This document shows, one piece after another, positions 35,739-50,043 of a stretch of DNA of 64,000 nt. A model generated the notes under the pieces. It was not told the DNA's origin. It made no database searches and worked only from the letters and a program-made list of their open reading frames with translations. This DNA comes from Conus ventricosus (taxonomy: Eukaryota; Mollusca; Gastropoda; Neogastropoda; Conidae). The translations under genes and the position numbers were made by a program. How positions within the stretch are numbered: the stretch's first letter is position 1; each line of letters opens with the position of its first letter. The stretch lies in contig CM031611.1 of NCBI GenBank assembly GCA_018398815.1, positions 48,672,301-48,736,300 on the forward strand, written 5' to 3'.

Positions 35739-37026
35739 AATAATAATGCAGTCATATCTCATGGACATGTCCTTTCAACTCGTCTATGCTTTCCAGCGCT
35801 GTTCCCGTTGTGATTTAATCACAGCTGTCTCTTGACGTTCCATGGTGCTTTATCATTTTTATGGCAATGAGACGGCCAATCATCTTGCTTGCCTTTGGAA
35901 GGATTTCGTTTAATGTCCTATCATTATAGGTGATTGTAGACATCCATGCTGGCAATGCTCGAAGTGTTAAAATGTTACCATTAGAAAGAAGCATGGGAAA
36001 GACAGGAGTGGGGATGGAGGGGAGAGGATATGAGAGGAGGGGAGAGGATATGAGAGGAAGGGGACAGTTAAGTAGTGTGTAGGAGGAAAAGACGGGGAAA
36101 TAGCAGGGATCAAAGAGCAACATCTGAGGTGATCTCAAGCATAATTATTCAATATGATCTGAGGGATTTTGCAAAAGGCTAGTCGTTAATTCAACAAGAG
36201 AATAAACTGACATAAAAACAACAACAACAACAAAAAACAACATTACTAGCGTTTGCAGATCACAACATTACTTGCGTTTGCAGATTGCACAATTTCTTCT
36301 AAGAAAGGCCTCATTAAATCACAGTAAAAAAATTTGCTGAACGGTAACATCACTTGGTCCATAATGAACAACATACAGGTCTGAGTCAGACCTGATACAG
36401 TCCATATCGTCAACTGGTCTAGGATGCCACAATCAGAGAATTTTCAAAATGCAACTATGGTTAACACCTGTTTAGATCAAAACTTTTCAGATTCATGTTC
36501 CATGGTTCATGGCTCAGTCTCACTGTACATTAATGTAATGTCTGTTTTACTTTGTTTCGTAAGCTGTAAATGAATAATGTCTAGGTGTATGTTTATATGT
36601 GCATACGTACAGGAGTATCTAAAAAGAAAAAAAGAGAGAGAATTTTCAAAATAATCTATTTCCTATACAGATATGAAACTCGACCTACCCTACATTAAAA
36701 AGTTCTTTCAAAAGAAGACGGGAACACGCAAACACACTACGCCGTTCTTCAGATCTCTTTAAATTTCAAAGAGATATTTCAGCTACCACTCATGAGTGGC
36801 TGCAAAGAAGAAACTGAAATACAGTCACCATCCTCTTTCGTCTGTAGATGTGAATTTTCCCCATCCTCTTCTTGAATGACATTTTTTACTGTGTTTTCAT
36901 CATCTTTGTCTTCGCAAGACAATTTTCTTCTTCAAATCTTTTTCTGTTTCTTCATCTTGATTGTCTTTGTAAGACAGTTTTCAACTAATTTGGGTTCTGC
37001 TGTATTCTTGGTTACCCATAATGTGT

Positions 37027-37069
<43 letters not shown>

Positions 37070-37788
37070 CACGCATGTCCACAACTTATTCTTCACCATA
37101 TTCCCATTTTTCATCCTCATCACAAAAATGCTTTTTTTTTCTTAACCCTAACTCCTCCATGGACATTCAATATACAGTTTCAAAATTAATCACGGGGACA
37201 AAATATGCATGCATTATCCACAATCTTTCTCTTTCAATCTCCCTCTCTCTCTCACATTCAGTAATTCAAGAGAATGGTGTTGGTAGTACGCAAGCATCAG
37301 CAACTACCTTGTGGTATTCCCAAGGCATCGGTTCATAGTCTTCAGGGATGTCTGCAAGTTCTGCTTGCCCTGCGAAACACACACATTTACACATGTCAGC
37401 ATACCACATTCAGCATTTGATCACAGACTGAACTTCTCGCGTTAATTGAATTTGTCAATTTTCAGTCGATGCTTGCATCCATCCTGTTCTGTGCAAGACA
37501 CTTGTCTTCAAGAACTCAAGTCTGCTCTCCCAGTTCACATATTACCTTCCTTACCTGATAGCCTGTAAAGAATCTATGTTCCTGTGATGATTACTTCTGT
37601 CATTTACAAGACTTCAAATAGCTCCTCTGAAAAAAAAAATAGAGAAAGATGTAGGCAAGCCAGCACTTTTGCCCTAACAACAATTCCTTTTCAGGTGCCA
37701 TACGAGGCAAACTAAACAAAAATCTGATTCACTTTCAAATCTGGAATTTGAATATGGCATACACAACACTGTAACAAACTTCAGATCT

Positions 37789-38995
37789 GTACCTCTTTCA
37801 TTCAGATCATATCTTCACTCTGCGCCAGGTTCTGGAACAGAGCAATGAGTGGAACACGCTTTGTACATCAACTTCATTGACCTGGAGAAGGCATTTGACA
37901 GCATCCACCGAGAGTCCTTATGGAAAAATCCTGAGACACTACGGAATCCCTGCAAAACTTGTCCGGGTCATTGAGATGCTGTACAGTGACTTCAGCGCAC
38001 AAGTGATCTGCAACACGGAGCTCACAGACGCCTTCAATGTCGGCACGGGAGTGAAACAGGGCTGCATCCTATCGCCTTTCCTCTTCATCCTGGCCATGGA
38101 CTGGATTATGAAGAACGCCACAGACAGAGAGAGGAGGGGAATCAGATGGACCACGACAATGGTGGCAACAACAACACTGGAAGACTTGGACTTTGCTGAC
38201 GATATTGCCCTGATGTCACATCGCTACCAAGACATGCAGGAGAAAACAGATGCCTTGGCAGCAACAGCTGGAAACCTTGGCTTGAAGGTCAACACCAGAA
38301 GACAAAGAGCATGAGAATGAATGCCAGAGTCCAAGACAACATCAAACTGAACGGAGACGAAATTGAGGAAGTTAGCGACTTCACCTATCTTGGATCCAAG
38401 ATGTCAAATACAGGGGATGGGGAGGTGGAGATCCGGGCTCGACTTGCCAAAAGCCAGCCAGGCCTTTGCCTCACTCAGGAGCACATGGAAGACAGGGAAT
38501 ATCCGCCTGAAGACCAAGTTACGAATCTTCAAATCAAATGTAATAAGCACCTTTCTTATGGATCAGAATCATGGAAGATGACCAAAACCATCAGCAACAA
38601 ACTAGATGTCTTCCAAAACAGATGCCTCAGACGCATTCTACGCATTATTGGCCGAATACCATCACCAATGAAGAACTCCACCAAAGAGCAGAAACTGAAC
38701 CCATCTCAACGCAAATCAAACGAAGGCTGTTGGCGATGGATAGGCCATGTGCTCCGCCAGCAGACAACAGCCATTTCCAGAATCGCCCTACGATGGATCC
38801 TGATGGCCGAAGAAGAAGAGGACGCCCCAAGGAAACTTGGAGGAGAACAGTAGAGAGGGAGATGAAGGACAATGGTTGGACATGGGGCCGTCTGGAACGT
38901 GTTTCAGCCGACCGACATCAGTGGCGGGCTCTGGTCGAGGCCTTATGTGCTACCAGCACAAAGAGGACTAGATAGATAGATAGTACCTCTTTCAT
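37789..38995 (+). mobile_element. RTE-like LINE, right-arm copy
   Basis: Same insertion as at 23,527-24,735, with the same target-site duplication GTACCTCTTTCAT at 37,789-37,801 and 38,983-38,995. The ORF is broken by one-base deletions near 37,923, 38,300, 38,560 and later, where the left copy is continuous. Confidence 0.9.
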
Positions 38996-39479
38996 GGTCA
39001 TAAAAATCGGCTTACTAGCTATGGCGAACAGAAACTAAAGCTGCTAGATGTAGTGAGAGCTAGCCAGAACATAACTAAACAGGCAGCAGTGGAAACATCC
39101 CATGGTTGGGGATTTATGGCTACAAGACATGAAACAGTTTATTTGAGTGCTGTCTGGGGGAAGTAATCGCTATGATCTCGGATAAGTGACATGACGAAGC
39201 GTTTTTTTCAGAAACAAATCAAGAGAAGCAGAGATCATGGGGAAATATCACCTGCTTGGAATCTTGCTGCAGTAGTTAGTAAACTGGTCCATTTTTTTTC
39301 TCCCTCCACAGACTGCTGATTGGCCAGTTAAGAGTAAGTACAGGGTAGTCTTTTGAGTCTGGGAGACATGAGAGATTGTTGAGTTTCCCTGTCACTACAG
39401 AAGCAAACTTTATCACTGGAATAAACTTCCAAGCACAGCAGTTTCTTAGACCAGCAGTAGCTCACTCCCTTCCAGAAAG

Positions 39480-39915
39480 ATGTTTAGAAGACAAGCACAC
39501 TGCCTGAGCTAGCAACATTTTCATCACTCCTTCTGTCAGTTCTTTCCGCCTTGGCTTAAGGCTGTGTCAGACCAACTGACATAGGCGTAGATCACTAAGG
39601 CTACGTCAAAATGTTGTTATGTTCTGCATAGTTATTTGGAGGATTGTCTTCAGTCGTGACAAACTCCTAGCATAACACCATCATTCTCCAAAATCCCTCG
39701 ATGTGGGAGTGTGGCTGCCCATGTGGCAATGTACTCAAAAACGGTCACACACGTAACGCTCTCAGCCGATGCATTTTTACCATTGTGCTCAAATACTTCA
39801 GCTGTTCAGATGATCCCTGGAGTCTTTTAGCCTGGGTGCAACAACAACACAACAACTGTCAATTTTATCACGGGTACATTGCCTGAGCCAGCAACATTTT
39901 CATCACTTCTTCTGT
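39480..39915. mobile_element. SINE-like repeat, right-arm copy
   Basis: Inverse of 22,607-23,021, including both flanking direct repeats. It carries small changes such as GTAGATCACTAAGG for the left-arm version. Confidence 0.6.
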
Positions 39916-40564
39916 CCATTCCATCAGTAATTCAATCTACTACTGTCAACAAGGTTTATCATGGTTTCACCTTTTGTCCAGCCCATGTCACAGTCCGTTT
40001 TAATCATTCTGAGACTGTGACCGACAGAAATGAACACATTTTGACAGCTGTTAAAAGATTAATGAGAAAAAAGATGAAGACCATCCTGCTTTCACACAAA
40101 TAAAACTAAATTTTATAGAACTGGATTTTGCATAAATTTGGTACTAAATGAGTTAAAAAAGAAAGAAAAAAAATCCTTGGAGATTTTTTTCTCTGTTGTC
40201 TTCCCTTCCACTCTTTTATCTATCTGTGGATGAACAAATAAGCACACAAGCTAGCGAACACGCACACACATGCACACACACACGCGCACACACCTTTATA
40301 AGATGCCACATACTAAACAAAAAAACCCAAAAAAAATAACAACAACAACAACAAAGAACAACAAACGAAAGCTTTCTGCAGAAAGTATGAGTTTTCCATA
40401 TCCATGGAACAGGAACATGAGACATCAAATTGCCAAGGAGATATTCATGTTTTCTTACCAATGAACAGATTGCAGTAGAGGATCAGCAGTCCCATCGGAG
40501 CAAATCCAAGGAAGAGGTACAAATGCTGTGAAAGAAAAACCAATGTTCACATTAAATTATACAG

Positions 40565-40693
40565 ACAGACCCGACAGACAGACACACATACACACACACA
40601 CAAGGAAGAAGTAAAAATGCTGTGAAAGAAAAAACAATATTCAAATTAAATTACACACACACACACACACACACAAACAAACACACCCCACAC
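40565..40693. repeat. (AC)n and CAGA microsatellites
   Basis: Right-arm counterpart of 21,829-21,963, flanking NDUFB5 exon 3 on the minus strand. Confidence 0.93.
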
Positions 40694-41791
40694 ACTACAG
40701 GTGGGAAGGAAGCAAATAATTCAAATTCCATGCAACACTGAACATGCCTGATGAATCGGGACATTCCTTAGATTGTAAACTAACAAGAATGATTAAATGA
40801 AAATACGAACAGTCACAACTGGGAAAGGTTAAAACATTATTATGCACAAATTCATGGGATAATGGCACAGAACTGACATTCACCTCATTCAAATAATTCA
40901 ATGCTGCATTCAATTAATTTTCTTCTGTAGCATTTCTTGATTTCACTTCCACACGGACCATCTACATGCATACATACAAAGTCTGTGTCTTCCTAGCTCC
41001 CACAGAAAATGCAACAAAACAATCAACAACTGATGACAACATACATGCTGTGAGACATGCTAGTTAAAGTCACTCAAACACCATTTCTTAGTTGCACAGA
41101 ACTCCAAGTCAGGCATATTTTGATTAAAAGCCAAGGTCTATGGGGTCATCAGCTAGGAGGATCACCAGGGAAAACTTTAAAACTTAATCTTCCAAAGAAA
41201 TTCTGAGGGGGGCCCAAAAAGCATGAGACTGGGATTCTTTTACCAACAAACTGGTAGTTAATAGAAAGTGAATGTATGAATCTAACAGATTAAAAAAATC
41301 TATTGTTCTATGGGTTCAAAATTTTAAATCTCAGAAAACTGCCAAAGTACATGACTTTAATTCATTACAATTTCTGTTGTATTCTATAAATATTCATTAA
41401 TTTTCCAGTCATACACAATTTTCCCAAAGTGAAATCAAGACTGTGCTCTTAGTGGCACATATAGATACATATCACCACAGCCAGGCATATCCACTTTCCC
41501 CACCTCCTCAGCAAGTAAACTGAAAAAGACTCTATATCTATTTCACGGTCAACTCCTGTTGTTGCTAGTTTTTATGCAAACTGTATTCTGCACATGAGAC
41601 CTTTGATTTTGTCTTAAATACCAAGAACTGGTTTTGTCTTTTAGGGTGTTTTGTTTCACTCATCTAAGTAGTAAAACAAGTACAAAGTTTAATGTGTTAA
41701 AGCATACTGAAATTTTGAAAAATAACAAAGTAACTAAAAGAATACAATTTACAAGCATTTCATCTCTTAACAGTACACAGATCTAAGTGTC

Positions 41792-41874
41792 ACATACACA
41801 CACACACACACTCTTATACAGACACACACTCTTACACACACACACATGCACACACTCTTATACACACACAAACA

Positions 41875-41921
<47 letters not shown>
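41792..41921. repeat. (AC)n microsatellite
   Basis: Right-arm counterpart of 20,606-20,740, with one ACC interruption at about 41,876. Confidence 0.93.
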
Positions 41922-41925
<4 letters not shown>

Positions 41926-42617
41926 TACGATAACAGTGCCATTGTAAATGTTGAATAAAACAGAAAGGTACATTCACTAACAATGTGATCCTTCCAGCGC
42001 TCCCACTCAAAACGTGAAGGCAGAACCTGCATTTGGTTGTGGCTGCCCATCTGACGCACAAGTGCTGTCGAGAAACAAAATGAAAGTTAAATGGTCAAGC
42101 AAGCTCATCATCTTCTTCTGAATTGTGAAAGAAGCTTTCAATCAACATAAATTATACTGATGAATGCAACTGATCAATCAGTATAAGATAAAATTATGAA
42201 CAGTGCTTTTTACATAGCCATTGCACACAGAATGCTTTTTTTTTCTCCTTCAAATTCTTCAAGACCATAATAGATACAGAAAATTGTATTAGTGAAAGGA
42301 TAAACAAGAGGCATAATCATACTCTTTGTTCACGAGTCATCTTGTTAACATATTATATTCACATTCCTCCTCCATATTCTTTCTTCTTCGGAATGCCAGC
42401 AACTCCCCTATCACCGACGCTATCTACATATCAAGTTACTAAATATCAAATGCTATCCAGTAACACTACAGTAGAAATGTCTATCATGACAGTGTTTTCT
42501 GGATGATAATGTCATGTTGAGTAGAAATCGAACTCTAAACTTTTCATGTACATCATCTAAGCCCCTGTCTGTGCGTGTGTGTGCAAGACAGAGGGGGTTG
42601 GGGGCAGGGGGGGGGCG

Positions 42618-42669
<52 letters not shown>

Positions 42670-42699
42670 CACAATAAATGACTGGAAAGACCATGCTGA

Positions 42700-43498
42700 A
42701 TCATGAATGATAACATTCCACTCAATACAGTTACTATGTATCTGGATTTCAAAAAGCATTTGACAAGAGCTACATAAAAGATAATTACATAAGTCAGGAG
42801 GCTATGACATTCAGGATAAACTCTTGAATGGACTGATCATTTTTTGACAAATAGATCTCAGTATGTCAGTGCAGGCAAATCAAAATCAGTGACCACATGC
42901 TTTACCAATGGTGTTCCTCGAGGTAGTGTTTTATGACCAAGATTGTTTATATACTTCATAATTAACATGTGTGATGTGAAAAATTAAAATCAGTGACCAC
43001 AAGTGTTACCAGTAATGTTCGTCAAAGTAGTGTTTTATGACCGAGCTTGTTTATAATTTATAAATGATATGCACAATGTGAAAAACTGTCTTTCTGAACA
43101 CTTTTGCAAATGACATCAAAGCTTATAGTATTCTTCTAAATAATGAAAGCTAATTAAGTTATAAACTTGAATCTACACATATGTCGGTTAAGTGGACAAA
43201 TGACTGGCAAATAAAATTTGACTGGGGAAAATATGTAAAATCTTACATATTACTATTATTAGTAACAATAACCCCTGGAACAAATATGAAATCAATGGCT
43301 GCGAATAGCTGACTACTGAGTTAGAGAAAGACTAATGGGTCATGGTTGACAAAAACTAAAGTTTGAACTGTTCAGCATATCACTGCCAAGTACTATTAAA
43401 AAAAAAAAGCAAATGAAATAGCATGGATGACTGCACTCCATCTGCTCAAAACAAAGGATACAACAGTAGCACTTTTAAATCCCTAATCAGACCAATAG
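42700..43498 (+). pseudogene. Old CR1-like LINE segment A, right-arm copy
   Basis: The plus strand shows LDFQKAFDK-like, [16 protein letters not shown], a GVPxGSVL-like motif and FANDIKAYS, then LIRPI at 43,490 where the DIRS element begins. It is degenerate, with many stops. It corresponds to 19,030-19,850. Confidence 0.72.
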
Positions 43499-45021
43499 GA
43501 AATTTTTATTCTAAAATTAGTTTAATCTAACATACTTACCGTGGCTCACTAATGCAATAAGCGGCAGCAATTTGCTATCCCTGCCTCGTATACAATAAAG
43601 TCCGTACGGACAACAAAACCCCTGAAAGGGCCTCGTGCCTTGCGCATGCTCAGAACCATCCTCTTTTCGAGGTATATTAAACCCTGACTGAGAACTCCTG
43701 ATGGAACCAGGAAGGCGGGGAGGTAGGGAGGGTCTCTGCGTGAGCCACGGTAAGTATGTTAGATTAAACGTAATTTTAGAATAAAAATTTCCTTTTAATT
43801 ACACATACTTTACCGTGGCTCACTAATGCAGAGTCGCACTACCTGGAAGGAGGGCTCACCTGGTTACCGCCTGGAGGAGCGAGAAGAGCCGGAGCGTGTG
43901 GCGGAGATGGAGTGTTGCGCCACCACAGCTGATGCGATGCCCCTAGACCCATCATCGCGCAGACGGGAAACGTCGCGCAGATAGAATTGGATGAAGGTGC
44001 CGGGGGGACCGCCAATATGCGGCATTTAACACGCTCTGAATGCTGGCATTATGAGCTCCCGCCAGCGAAGACGCCCATGCCCTAATCTCATGGGGTCTAG
44101 GTGAGAAAACAGCCAAATCCCCTTCGGGTCTCGCGTACGCAGCTTTGATGACTTCTCTCAGTCATCGAGAGATTGAAGAGCGCCCGATCTCCTCCTTATA
44201 ACCTTCGTTGTGAGAGAGAACAGGTGGCGCTGCTTGGGGCGAGAAGATTTCGTGCGTTTCCTATACTCCCGCAGAGCGCGCCCCGGACAGAGAGTGCGGT
44301 CTTCGTCGTCCGGGGCGAGAAATAGAAGTGAGAGGAAGAAAGGATATAGTCGGGGAAGAAGAACCTGGCAACTGGTTTTTCGCTAAAAAATTCTGGGAGG
44401 AGGCGAAGAGATATCGACCCATCCGGTTAGGAGGCGACATCCCCAGGCAGGCCACTAAGGGCGTGGACTTCACTGCAGCGCCTCCCTGAGGCCAGGGAAA
44501 CGAGAAAGGCTGTTTTAAAGGAAATGAATTTCAGAGAACACTCCCGGATGAGCTCGTAAGGGGGGAGCCTGAGGGAGGAGAGGGACTAAGAAAAGATCCC
44601 ACGCCAGGATACGGCGGGGGCATCGGGCCTCCTGTAGGGCTGCTCCTCTGACCAGATCCCGCAGAAGAGGGTCGTCCCCGAAGGAGGGGCCCCCTAACTG
44701 GCGGATAGTGGTGGAAATAGCCGCCTGTGAACCTTAACAGAGGAGCCTGAAGTTTTCTCTCCGATGAAAGAAAGGCTAGGTAGTTCGGTAGTTGAACCGG
44801 GTGGCGAACAGGTCTACCCGTGGTTTGAACCATACGGTCCAGAGAGGTTCCAGGATAGAGTGGACGAGAGTCCACTCTGAGGGAAGAACCATGTGCGACC
44901 TGTGAGGGAGTCCGCGAGAATGTGATCTTCCCAGGAACATGCTTGGCCGAGACCCGGATTGATTGTGTCTCGCACCAAAGAAGAAGCTGTTCCGTCCTCA
45001 GGGACAGGGAGTGAGAACGCG

Positions 45022-45068
<47 letters not shown>

Positions 45069-48000
45069 TGCTTGTTGATATAACACGCCACAGTCGTGTT
45101 GTCGGTGTTGAGGAGAATGTGTTTTCCTTTCAGGAAGGGAAGAAACTCCTTGAGGGCTTGGAACACGGCTTCCATCTCTAGCCGATTGTTTATGCCAGGA
45201 CTGGGAGTGCCATTGGACCACCGATGACTGGAACCACTGACCGAGAGGGATCGGCAGGTCCCACGACTGCAGTGCCTGAGACCAACGCTTGCGGAAGAGG
45301 CGCTGAAACCGGCGTTTGTGCAGTCGTCCAAGGGGTACTAAGGAGCCAAGGACTCCATCAGACCCGGAAGAGAGCTGCTGCGACGGGATGAGATCGGACT
45401 TCTCCTCGTTGCGAACAAATCCCAGCTGCTGACAGAGGCTTAAAACCTGTAGGGCTTGCTGGGAGCACAGAGTGCTGGATGAGGCAAGAAGAAGCCAATC
45501 GTCTAGATAGGCCTTCAGGCGAATTCCTTTCTCCCGAACATGCAAATAAAGTTCCCGAGCCACCTTCGTGAAAACCCAAGGGGCCGGGGCTAGTCCAAAG
45601 GGAAGAGCCCTGAACAGAAAACGCGGCTTCTCCACATGAAGCGGAGGTACTTCCTGTCCCTTGGGTGGATCAAGGGATGGAAGTCCCACATCTTTCAAGT
45701 CGATGGATACCGCCCAGTCGCCGGGATGCATGGCATCGCGGATTGACATGGGGGTTTTCCATTCGAAAACGGAGGACGAAACGAAACCTGTTCAAGGGTG
45801 AGAGATCTAGAACCGGTCTCCATCCTCCAGAAGCTTTGGGAACCACAAAAATGCGGCCATAAAAGCCCGGAGAGGAATGGAAGAGGACTTCCTCTGTGGC
45901 TCCCTTGGCTAACAGCGAAAGGACCTCCTGGTCTAAGGCCGGAGAGTCTGCCAGATCCGAGGAGGAACGAAAGGAGTGAGAGGGGGCCTTCACTGCACCC
46001 CAAGGAAGACGAAACCCCGACCTGATCACCCGCAGAGCCAAGGGCTTGCGGGAAGCCGCTCCCAGACACTGAGGTGCCTGGACCGACTGCCCACAGGACC
46101 GCCCTGGGGTGAAGTACCAGGTCGGGGGCAAGTCATTGGGGGTGGGCCGTCTGAGACGTGGGAGCTTCCGGACCCGCCGGCCGAGCCTGAGGCCGACCCC
46201 TGCTGGGTTGCTTGCCTCGGATCCCCGGGGTCCAAATGACCGTCGTCCCTTGGGTTGAGAGGGACCCGGTGATGAGAAAGGCGCTGGCGCCTTGCGTTTT
46301 CAACCGGGGCGGGGGGGAGGGGGGCCTGACTGAAAGGCGAGGTCACGCCTAATCTCGGCCTAGCTCTTAATGGTAGCCTGTACGTGATTCCCAAACAGAG
46401 ACCCTGACCTGACTGGCAAGGCTCTGAGGGAGGCGCGGGGCACGAGGGGAAACGGATCACAGAAGATGCCAAAAGGACCGCATTTTTCCTCGCTAGGACA
46501 GAGTTCAGAAGGAGCCTAGCGACGGCCCCAGCCGAATACTTAACCCCTTCAGCCATTGACTGAAAACAGGCTACCACTGCAGCTGGGTCCCCGGACTGGC
46601 GGATGGTGAAGGAATCTGAATCAGGATCCTTAAGGGCAGACACTAGTCCCCTAGAAAAGAATCATAACCGAGATAGCCTCCAAACCCCCCCTCGCAGGCT
46701 CTTCCCACTCGGCAAGGCAGTGCCCTGAGAGGGACACCTGCTTAGCGTGTGATTTCGACCTCTCCTGGACCAGGAGGAGGTCCGCCTGGGAGAGGGGGAG
46801 AGTGGCTTCTGGGATAGTATCATTTGCCGAGAAGGCCTTCTTGGCAAATGGAAGCCGCACGCCAGCGCACTAGGGAAATCAGGGACAGAACCAGGCATGA
46901 TGTCCTGTGCCTCCGTGCCCTGACTCTTATTTGGGCCCTCCTCATGCAGTCGGCCACCATGACCGACTCCTTTAGCAGAGAGGAGGGCCTAGCTGCCAAT
47001 GGGCGAGATCCAGGGCGAGTTCCGCTGCCGAAGGGCAGGGGGCTCTGACCTCCTGAGGGATGACACCGCCTCCGGAACAAGGGAAGCCAGGGAAAGGCCA
47101 CCGAGTCCTGGAAGGAATAAGAACCGGGTGATGGTCCTCTTCCTCTGACTCAGAATCCACCAGGTCGGATTCCACAGACCGAGGGGGTGGACCGCCCTTG
47201 GCGAAGCGGTGCGCGGCTAAAGCCCAGAGTGGCCTGGAATGGCTGATTCCCCAGACATTCCGGGAGAGGGGGTCAGTCCCCGGGTGGGCCGAGGGGGCCT
47301 GGGAGGGAGAGGCCTGCACTGGTGGAGGGCTGGGCATAAAACCCGGCCACCAGGAAACCCCGGAGCAGGGGGCTGTGAAAGCCCATGGTCGGGGGATATT
47401 GCCATTGGGCCCGTGGCGCCAAGGCAAAGGGCCCTGACCCATGATAGGGGGGGGGGGCTGAGAGTGTGGCTGCTGGCCCAACCAGAAAAATGGGGGCCTA
47501 ATGCGCCGGTCCCCTGAGGGGTGCTCGGAAAAGAGGGCGAAGACCCCGGTGGTTGCCCAAAGAAGAGGCAGACACAAGAGGTGGGGGAAGGGAAACAACC
47601 GGGGCCGAACGAGATTCGAGCCCTTGAGCAGGAGTTGCTTCCCTTGGATCGCCTACCGAGCGAGAGGGGGAGGGTGACGAATAGTCTACCTCAACGCCGG
47701 CGCCTTGGAGAGGGCCCGTGCATCTTCGATTCTGCCATGGGAATCGAACCGTGCGCAGTAGAACACAGCTGAACTGAACACAGGATGCACTTAACGGGAA
47801 CGACCGAAGCTGAGTCGATCGCCGTTAGGGGGACAAGGGGACAGTCACAGGATCGACAGAACCACCCCTGAGCCGATATCGTGCTGTGGCTGTTGGCCCA
47901 ACCCAGTAAATGGGGGACCTGATGCGCCAGTCCCCCGAGGGACGCCCTGAAAATAGGGCGAAACCCCAAAGTCCTACCCCAAAAGGCAGAGACATGAGGT

Positions 48001-48767
48001 GGGAGAAGGGAAACAACTGAGGCCGGGCGAGATTCAAGCCCTCGAGAAGGAGTTGCTTCCCTTGGATCGCCCATCGAGCGAAAGGGAGGGGGTAGACAAG
48101 CAGTCTGCCTCATTATCCCACCCTTTGAGCCTTCCGTAATAGGGGGCTCGTGCATCTTTCGATTCCGCCATGGGAATCGAACTGTGTGCAGTAGAACCGC
48201 AGCTGAACTGGACACATGATGCACTAACGGAAAACGACAGAACCGAAGCTGAGTCGTTAGCCGTCAGAGGTAGACGTGGAGTCTGCCTCAATACCCCACC
48301 CTGAGCCATCCGTCATGGGGCTCGTGCATCTTGATTCCCCTGGGAATCGAACTGTGAGCAGTAGAAACCGCAGCTAGAACTGAACATAGGATGCAATAAC
48401 GGTACGACAGAACCGCGGCTGAGTCGTATGCCGTTAGGGGCGAGGGGACGAGATCGAGCAGAACCACAGCTGAGCCGATCATCGTCACGAATTAAGGGTT
48501 GCGAGAAGAGCTCGCTGTCACAACAACATAACCGTTGAAGTGAACCCTTGGAGGAAAGAAGACGAACAAGAAGAGAGAAAGTGACGCGGAAGCGAGTGGG
48601 GGGGGGGGGGGGGGGCTGCCGAGAAAGAGGATGGTTCTGAGCATGCGCGAGGCACGAGGCCCTTTCAGGGGTTTGTTGTCCGTACGGACTTTATTGTATA
48701 CGAGGCAGGGATAGCAAATTGCTGCCGCTTATTGCATTAGTGAGCCACGGTATAGTATGTGTAATTA
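43499..48767 (-). mobile_element. DIRS-like element, right-arm copy
   Basis: Reverse-complement copy of 13,786-19,029 with the same terminal repeats, internal complementary region (about 43,735-43,825) and domains: tyrosine recombinase (about 43,860-44,780), RNase H (about 44,800-45,190), RT with the YLDDW motif (about 45,495) and Gag. It is in frame across FGLAPAPWVF, where the left copy is shifted, but shifted after SIDLKDV, where the left copy is in frame. The RNase H poly-Gly tract is C47 on the plus strand (45,022-45,068). Confidence 0.9.
45022..45068. repeat. C47 tract coding poly-Gly in RNase H
   Basis: Forty-seven consecutive C, read on the minus strand as about fifteen Gly between YINKQ and ARSHSLSL. 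The equivalent left-arm tract is G23. The difference is 24 bases, a multiple of three. Confidence 0.9.
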
Positions 48768-49110
48768 AACAATTTTTATGAAAATGGGATGTGATCCCTA
48801 TCTGAGGACGCATACAACTCTTGCAGAAAATGTGAAAAGGACTGGGGAAAAAGTTGAACAAATTTAGTTGTGAAAAATGTCTAAAATCAATAAAATTGCC
48901 CAGCCTTGAATACCAATGAATAAAGAGTGATATGATTGAAACGTTTAAAAGTTCTGCATGGTTATTATCATGATACCAAATCATGAAGAATCTGCTTACT
49001 TAAAGTATGTCAACAATGAAATGACCTTCTATGAAAACAAACCTTTGCAAAAACTAATTTACTTGCACACTTCTGTTCACCAACATGGATTAATCGCATG
49101 TCCAGCGAGG
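48768..49110 (+). pseudogene. Old CR1-like LINE segment B, right-arm copy
   Basis: Immediately after the DIRS element the old LINE reading resumes: FYENG and [31 protein letters not shown], then YVNNEMTFYENKPLQKLIYL and [17 protein letters not shown]. Segment A ends at LIRPI, so the DIRS element lies within one former ORF. Single-base shifts and stops are present. Confidence 0.72.
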
Positions 49111-49647
49111 AGGCTGCCTGGCTTTTGGAGCTCCCGTTTTTAATTCATTTTTTACATCTTTTTACGTCTTTACATCTTTACATCTTTTACTCATACGAGT
49201 AACTGTGAATTTTAATGATCAGCACTATGGTAGTTTAATGCTAAATTTTATTTTATCTTAACGAAATTGTGTTTTAAACCCCTTAAAGGTGAGTCTTTCT
49301 TATTTGGCTTTTCAAGATGGCTACCGGCGTGTTGTTCCTCGGCTTCGTTAAAAGTTTTCTATTTTTCCTTGTTCTTTTCCACATGTGACAGGAACAACAA
49401 TATTCTAGCACTCAGTTTAATTTTGAAATTTTAGATGTAGATGTAGACGCCTTTAGTTCCATTTTTTGCAGGTTTTAAAACTTTGTGCAACCTGAACATG
49501 TTAGTCTCCTGTATGCACTGTGCCGAGTACTGTTCTTACGTCTATTACTAGGCCCAGATTTGAACCCTGATTTCAATTAACATCAGAAATAGTACAGTGA
49601 TAAGGAATTGTTTGATTAAAAGAGTTAGACATAGAGGAGTTTAAATT

Positions 49648-49820
49648 ATGGTTTTAAGCCTTATCCTATCAGGAGACATTGAACTCAATCCTGGTCCATC
49701 CACCAAAGTAAATATCCATGCGGAGTTTGCAATTTGAGAGTCACATGGAAACATAAAGCAGTTTGCCTGTGACGTCTGCAATTCATGGTATCACACTAAA
49801 TGTATGTTAATGAATTCAGC
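49648..49820 (+). pseudogene. LINE N-terminal region with 2A-like motif and PHD-like finger
   Basis: From ATG at 49,648 the frame reads MVLSLILSGDIELNPGPST. DIELNPGP (49,675-49,698) fits the D-[VI]-E-x-N-P-G-P consensus of 2A peptides, where ribosomes skip the Gly-Pro bond. A stop and frame change follow in this copy, then CDVCNSWYHTKC, which resembles half of a PHD or ORF1 zinc finger. 2A-like sequences at LINE N-termini have been described for CR1-type elements. Whether this one is active is unknown. Confidence 0.75.
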
Positions 49821-50043
49821 AGTTTATGAAGCATTATGCATAGTGATATATCATGGACTTGTTTACCTGCGGGCTTCCAAACTTTAGTTCAAGACTTTTT
49901 GAAGATTCTATTGAAAACTGCAGCTCAGAAAGCAAACCGTTTTGACCCTATCTCACCAGACCGATCCCCAAAGAAAACGTGAAATTTTGTCCTAAGTTTG
50001 CATCCACCCCTGATTCTAAAACTGATAAATCCCAAATCATAAA

